Shown in pieces: positions 61,331 through 64,000 of a DNA stretch of 64,000 nt. The notes under the pieces are model-generated. The model searched no databases. It worked only from the letters and a program-made list of their open reading frames with translations, and was not told the origin of the DNA. The position numbers and the translations under genes were made by a program. Within the stretch, counting starts at the first letter, position 1; each line of letters opens with the position of its first letter. Source of the stretch: Actinorhabdospora filicis (lineage in GTDB: Bacteria > Actinomycetota > Actinomycetes > Mycobacteriales > Micromonosporaceae); the NCBI RefSeq assembly GCF_030269765.1, contig NZ_BSTX01000002.1, positions 1,397,379-1,461,378 of the forward strand, written 5' to 3'.

Positions 61331-62749
61331 CTAGTAGGCGAACGCGAGGGGCTTGTCCTCGCCGTCGGGTGTGTCGTCGGAGGGCGGGGGCGGTGTGACG
61401 TCGGGCAGGCCCGCCTTGGCGTATTTCAGGAGCAGCCCGACCTCGACGACCGCGAGGGTCCCGTAGAGGACGGTGAAGACGATGAAGGACGTGAGGATCT
61501 GCGCCAGCGTGACGGTGGGCGACACTCCGTCGGCGGTTTTGAGCAGGCTGAACACGATCCAGGGCTGGCGGCCCATCTCGGTGAAGATCCAGCCGAGGCT
61601 GTTGCCGGCCAGGGGCATCAGCGGCACGAACGGGACGAGCCACTTCAGCAGGCGGCTGGCGGGCGTGCGGCCCTTGCGCATCGACCACAGGACCCACAGC
61701 GCGATCAGCGCGGCGAGGGCGCCGAAGCCGATCATGCCGCGGAAGCTCCAGTAGGTGACGGGGATGTTGGGGCGGTAGTCGCCGGGCCCGAACTGCTCCT
61801 CGTACATCTTCTGGACGTCGTTGATGCCGAGGACCTTGCCGTCGAAGGTCCCGGTGGCCAGGAACGAGAGCAGGTCGGGGACCTTGAGGGCGTAGACCTC
61901 TTCGGTCCCGTCGAGGCTGCCGATGGTGAACAGCGAGAAGTCGGCGGGCTGCTCGGTCTCGTAGAGGGCCTCGGCGGCGGCCATCTTCATGGGCTGCGTC
62001 TCGGTCATGATCTTGCCCTGGATGTCGCCGGTGACGAACATCCCGGCCATTGCGATCAGGGTGGTGATCGCGCCCATCTTCGCCGCCGAGCGGAAGGCCT
62101 TGCGGTCGTCGTCGGGGGTGTTCTTGCGGTAGAGGTGCCAGAGGGCGACGGCCATGATGAGCGCGCCGGCGGTCAGGAAGCACCCGAAGAGGGTGTGCGG
62201 GAACGTGATGAGCGCGACCTTGTTGGTCATGGTGGCCATGAAGTCCACCAGCTCGGCCCGGCCCGTCTCGGCGTTGAGGCGGTACCCTACCGGCCACTGC
62301 ATGAAGGAGTTGGCGGCCAGAATGAAGTAGGCCGACATCGCGGTGCCCGCCGCGGCGATCCAGATGCAGGCCAGGTGGATCTTCTTCGGGAGACGGTCCC
62401 AGCCGAAGATCCACAGCCCGAGAAACGTCGATTCAAGGAAGAAGGCGAGCAGGCCCTCGATGGCGAGCGGGGCCCCGAAGATGTCGCCGACGTACCGCGA
62501 GTACGCCGACCAGTTCATGCCGAACTGGAACTCCTGGACGATCCCGGTGACCACGCCCATGGCGAAGTTGATCAGGAACAGCTTCCCGTAGAACTTGGTG
62601 AGCTTCAGCCACCTCTCGTTGCCGGTGCGGTACCAGGCGGTCTGGAATCCGGCCACGAGGAAGGAGAGACCGATGGTCAGCGGCACGAACAGGAAGTGGT
62701 AGACGGTGGTGACCCCGAACTGCCAGCGCGAGGCGTCGAGTACTTCCAT
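61331..62749 (-). CDS. cydA: Cytochrome bd ubiquinol oxidase subunit I
   Basis: A 472-residue subunit with about nine helices. Early VYHFLFVPLTIGLSF carries the heme b595 His; the quinol-binding Q-loop includes KMAAAEALYETEQPADFSLF; GWIFTEMGRQPW is the classic CydA motif. The short Q-loop type is typical of actinobacteria and Bacillus. GAGGAGGGC lies eight bases upstream of ATG 62749. The divergent region upstream contains two dyads that may be operators. Confidence 0.96.
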   Translation of the reverse strand: MEVLDASRWQFGVTTVYHFLFVPLTIGLSFLVAGFQTAWYRTGNERWLKLTKFYGKLFLINFAMGVVTGIVQEFQFGMNWSAYSRYVGDIFGAPLAIEGLLAFFLESTFLGLWIFGWDRLPKKIHLACIWIAAAGTAMSAYFILAANSFMQWPVGYRLNAETGRAELVDFMATMTNKVALITFPHTLFGCFLTAGALIMAVALWHLYRKNTPDDDRKAFRSAAKMGAITTLIAMAGMFVTGDIQGKIMTETQPMKMAAAEALYETEQPADFSLFTIGSLDGTEEVYALKVPDLLSFLATGTFDGKVLGINDVQKMYEEQFGPGDYRPNIPVTYWSFRGMIGFGALAALIALWVLWSMRKGRTPASRLLKWLVPFVPLMPLAGNSLGWIFTEMGRQPWIVFSLLKTADGVSPTVTLAQILTSFIVFTVLYGTLAVVEVGLLLKYAKAGLPDVTPPPPSDDTPDGEDKPLAFAY

Positions 62750-62769
62750 CGAAGGCCCTCCTCAGGTAC

Positions 62770-62804
62770 TTCTACGGGACGTAGAAAACTCTACAGAACG
62801 TAGA
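62770..62804. promoter_or_regulatory. Two tandem dyads in the cydA/acyltransferase divergent region
   Basis: Dyad 1 TTCTACG-GGA-CGTAGAA (62770-62786) and dyad 2 TCTAC-AGAAC-GTAGA (62790-62804) lie 19 bases apart centre to centre and share CTAC-x3-AACGTAGAA-type sequence as a direct repeat. This is a likely binding site for a dimeric regulator (TetR- or Rex-like in size). It does not match the Rex consensus TGTGA-N6-TCACA. Confidence 0.65.
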
Positions 62805-62806
62805 AC

Positions 62807-63557
62807 ATGGCGGCCGCCCGGCCTGTGGCGCTTCCTGCTGCGCCTCTCCCGAGTCCTCATCCCCGCCTTCAGCCGGGTCCGCGTTACCGGCGACATACCG
62901 GACAAGCTACGGCAAGGTCCGCTCATTCTGGCCGGGAATCACATCGGTCCCTTCGACCCCTTCGTACTGATCGCGGCCTGTGCGCGGAAACACCTCGCGC
63001 CCCGGATCATGGCCTCACGCGGCCTGTTCACCACCCCGGTCTTCGGCACCCTCATGCGGCGCAGCGGGCACATCCGCGTGGACCGGGGCGCCCACACCGT
63101 CACCGAGGCCCTCCACCACGCCACCGACGCCCTGCGCGAGGGCTCCACCATCGCCGCCTACCCCGAGGGACGCATCACCCTCGACCCGCTGCTGCGCCCC
63201 GAGCGCGGCAAGACCGGCGTCGCCCGCCTGGCCCTGCTCACCGGCGCGCCCGTCGTCGTGGTCGCCCAGTGGGGCGCGCACGAGATCACCACGTGGGACG
63301 CCCCGGGCACGATGGCCGCCCGGCTCGTCTCGGCGCTGTGGCGGCGGCCGGTGGCGCGCGTCCACTTCGGGCGCGTGGTCGACCTGAGCGGCCTGTCCAT
63401 GGACAACCCCGGGGACGTCCGCCGCGCCGCCGACCGCATCACCGCCGCCACCGCCGCCGAGCTGACGGCCATCCGCGGCCGCGAACCCGGCCTGCCGCGC
63501 TACATCGACCCCGTGCGTCCACTGTCGACGGCGCGAACCTGGCGGCCCGAAGTATGA
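62807..63557 (+). CDS. PlsC-type 1-acyl-glycerol-3-phosphate acyltransferase, frame problem at the start
   Basis: About 249 residues: LWRFLLRLSRVLIPAFSRVR, then acyltransferase block I GNHIGPFDPF (N-H-x4-D), RSGHIRVDRG (block II), and AYPEGRITLDP (block III). It makes phosphatidic acid or an O-acyl product at the membrane. The coding frame has no ATG, GTG or TTG near its expected start; ATG 62807 is one base out of frame. Removing one G from ATGG would give MRPPGLWRF, the expected N-terminus. Either a single-base insertion or a CTG start (62823). It is divergent from cydA with dyads between. Confidence 0.8.
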
Positions 63558-63594
63558 TGCAGGTCACGCCCTCTTTAACCCAGGTGGTCTCGCC

Positions 63595-64000
63595 GTGACC
63601 CCGCCGACCAGCACTCCATTCGACCCGTGGCCGCTCCGCAGGCGCGTCCTGGCCACCGCCGCGGCCGCCGCGGCCCTCACCGTGGTCATCGCCGCCATCG
63701 TGGCCACCCCGCCCGACAAGGCGCCGCCGGGCCTGGCCGCGTCCGAGCAGGACAGCGGCGTTTGGATCCCGCCGACCTACGAGCCCGGCTCGCAGGGCTC
63801 CGACGCCCCGGGCTCCTCCCCCGGCGCGTCGTCCCCACCCGGCTCGTCCCCCGGGCCGGGCACCGGTCCCGGCGAGACCGGTGAGAAGCCCGAGCCGGAG
63901 AAGGAACCGCCCCCGCCACCGCCCGCCCACGTCACCGGCGTGGGCATGAGCGGCATCGGCTGGACCGGCTGCTCCGGCTCCGGCGCCGACTGCGACGTGA
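63595..64000 (+). CDS. Membrane-anchored Pro-rich protein, partial at the window end
   Basis: GTG 63595 has CAGGTGG upstream and the frame is open to the last base (about 135 residues seen). It begins MTPPTSTPFDPWPLRRRV, then one membrane segment (LATAAAAAALTVVIAAIVA), then an extracytoplasmic low-complexity linker rich in Pro, Ser, Gly and Glu (PGSSPGASSPPGSSPGPG, EPEKEPPPPPP), then HVTGVGMSGIGWTGCSGSGA with two Cys. The folded domain lies beyond the window. Unidentified; the layout suits an exported or envelope protein. Confidence 0.75.
   Translation, partial: MTPPTSTPFDPWPLRRRVLATAAAAAALTVVIAAIVATPPDKAPPGLAASEQDSGVWIPPTYEPGSQGSDAPGSSPGASSPPGSSPGPGTGPGETGEKPEPEKEPPPPPPAHVTGVGMSGIGWTGCSGSGADCDV

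Overview
This window is very GC-rich DNA (mostly GC third codon positions, frequent GTG starts, GGAGG-type ribosome binding sites). Its families (AfsR/SARP regulator, TipA-like MerR regulator, CGNR zinc finger, DUF2277, DUF5703-like and DUF6319-like proteins, Tat-exported enzymes) are typical of actinomycetes. I infer a filamentous actinomycete, possibly Streptosporangiales/Thermomonosporaceae; the rank is inference only. I saw no transposase, integrase, phage gene, rRNA operon or CRISPR array.

Layout. 1-13 kb: mixed housekeeping and accessory enzymes (M20 peptidase, secreted SGNH hydrolase, Gfo/Idh/MocA oxidoreductase), then a co-directional molybdopterin oxidoreductase / MBL-fold / FAD monooxygenase set, a 65-residue eight-cysteine peptide gene, a methyltransferase, a lactonase-type beta-propeller and a coupled Ser/Thr kinase-FHA pair. 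13-19.1 kb: a TipA-like MerR regulator with a textbook operator, then an operon of aspartate 4-decarboxylase between two AspT-type exchangers, probably a proton-motive decarboxylation cycle. 19.2-26 kb: tRNA-Leu(GAG) with terminator, a Tat-exported family 8 polysaccharide lyase behind a LacI-type operator, a Ca2+/H+ antiporter, an AI-2E-type permease, an ATP-dependent DNA ligase and a flavin reductase.

26.2-33.7 kb holds the most interesting locus. Seven tiny consecutive genes, most too short for routine gene calling, encode 31-42-residue peptides. Six share one leader (MKKI..., VRLTSAA, PLY) and all seven carry exactly one cysteine in a variable C-terminal part. They run into two GC-rich hairpins, a membrane M50 metallopeptidase with an N-terminal PqqD/RRE-like domain, and a translationally coupled TPR protein. 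A divergent AfsR/SARP regulator stands at the head. I read this as a multi-precursor RiPP or peptide-signal cluster that I cannot assign to a named class.

33.8-46 kb: a decayed PHP-family phosphatase, a GNAT acetyltransferase, DUF2277, a single 8.5-kb PKS-NRPS gene (KS-AT-ACP-luciferase-like monooxygenase-C-A-PCP-C, no thioesterase) and a Tat-exported PhoX-type protein. 46-58 kb: regulators and transporters (CGNR/MFS pair, PaiB and an MFS gene whose stop appears lost, ROK regulator, amidase, MFS, EamA), then peptide deformylase, proC and small genes. 58.5-64 kb: a DUF6319-like protein, cytochrome bd oxidase (cydAB), an acyltransferase with a frame problem at its start, and a partial membrane-anchored protein running off the end.

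Two gene-free stretches (45.7-46.3 and 59.3-60.3 kb) carry diverged copies, in opposite orientation, of one composite palindromic element whose stems differ by compensatory changes. This is the second most interesting observation.
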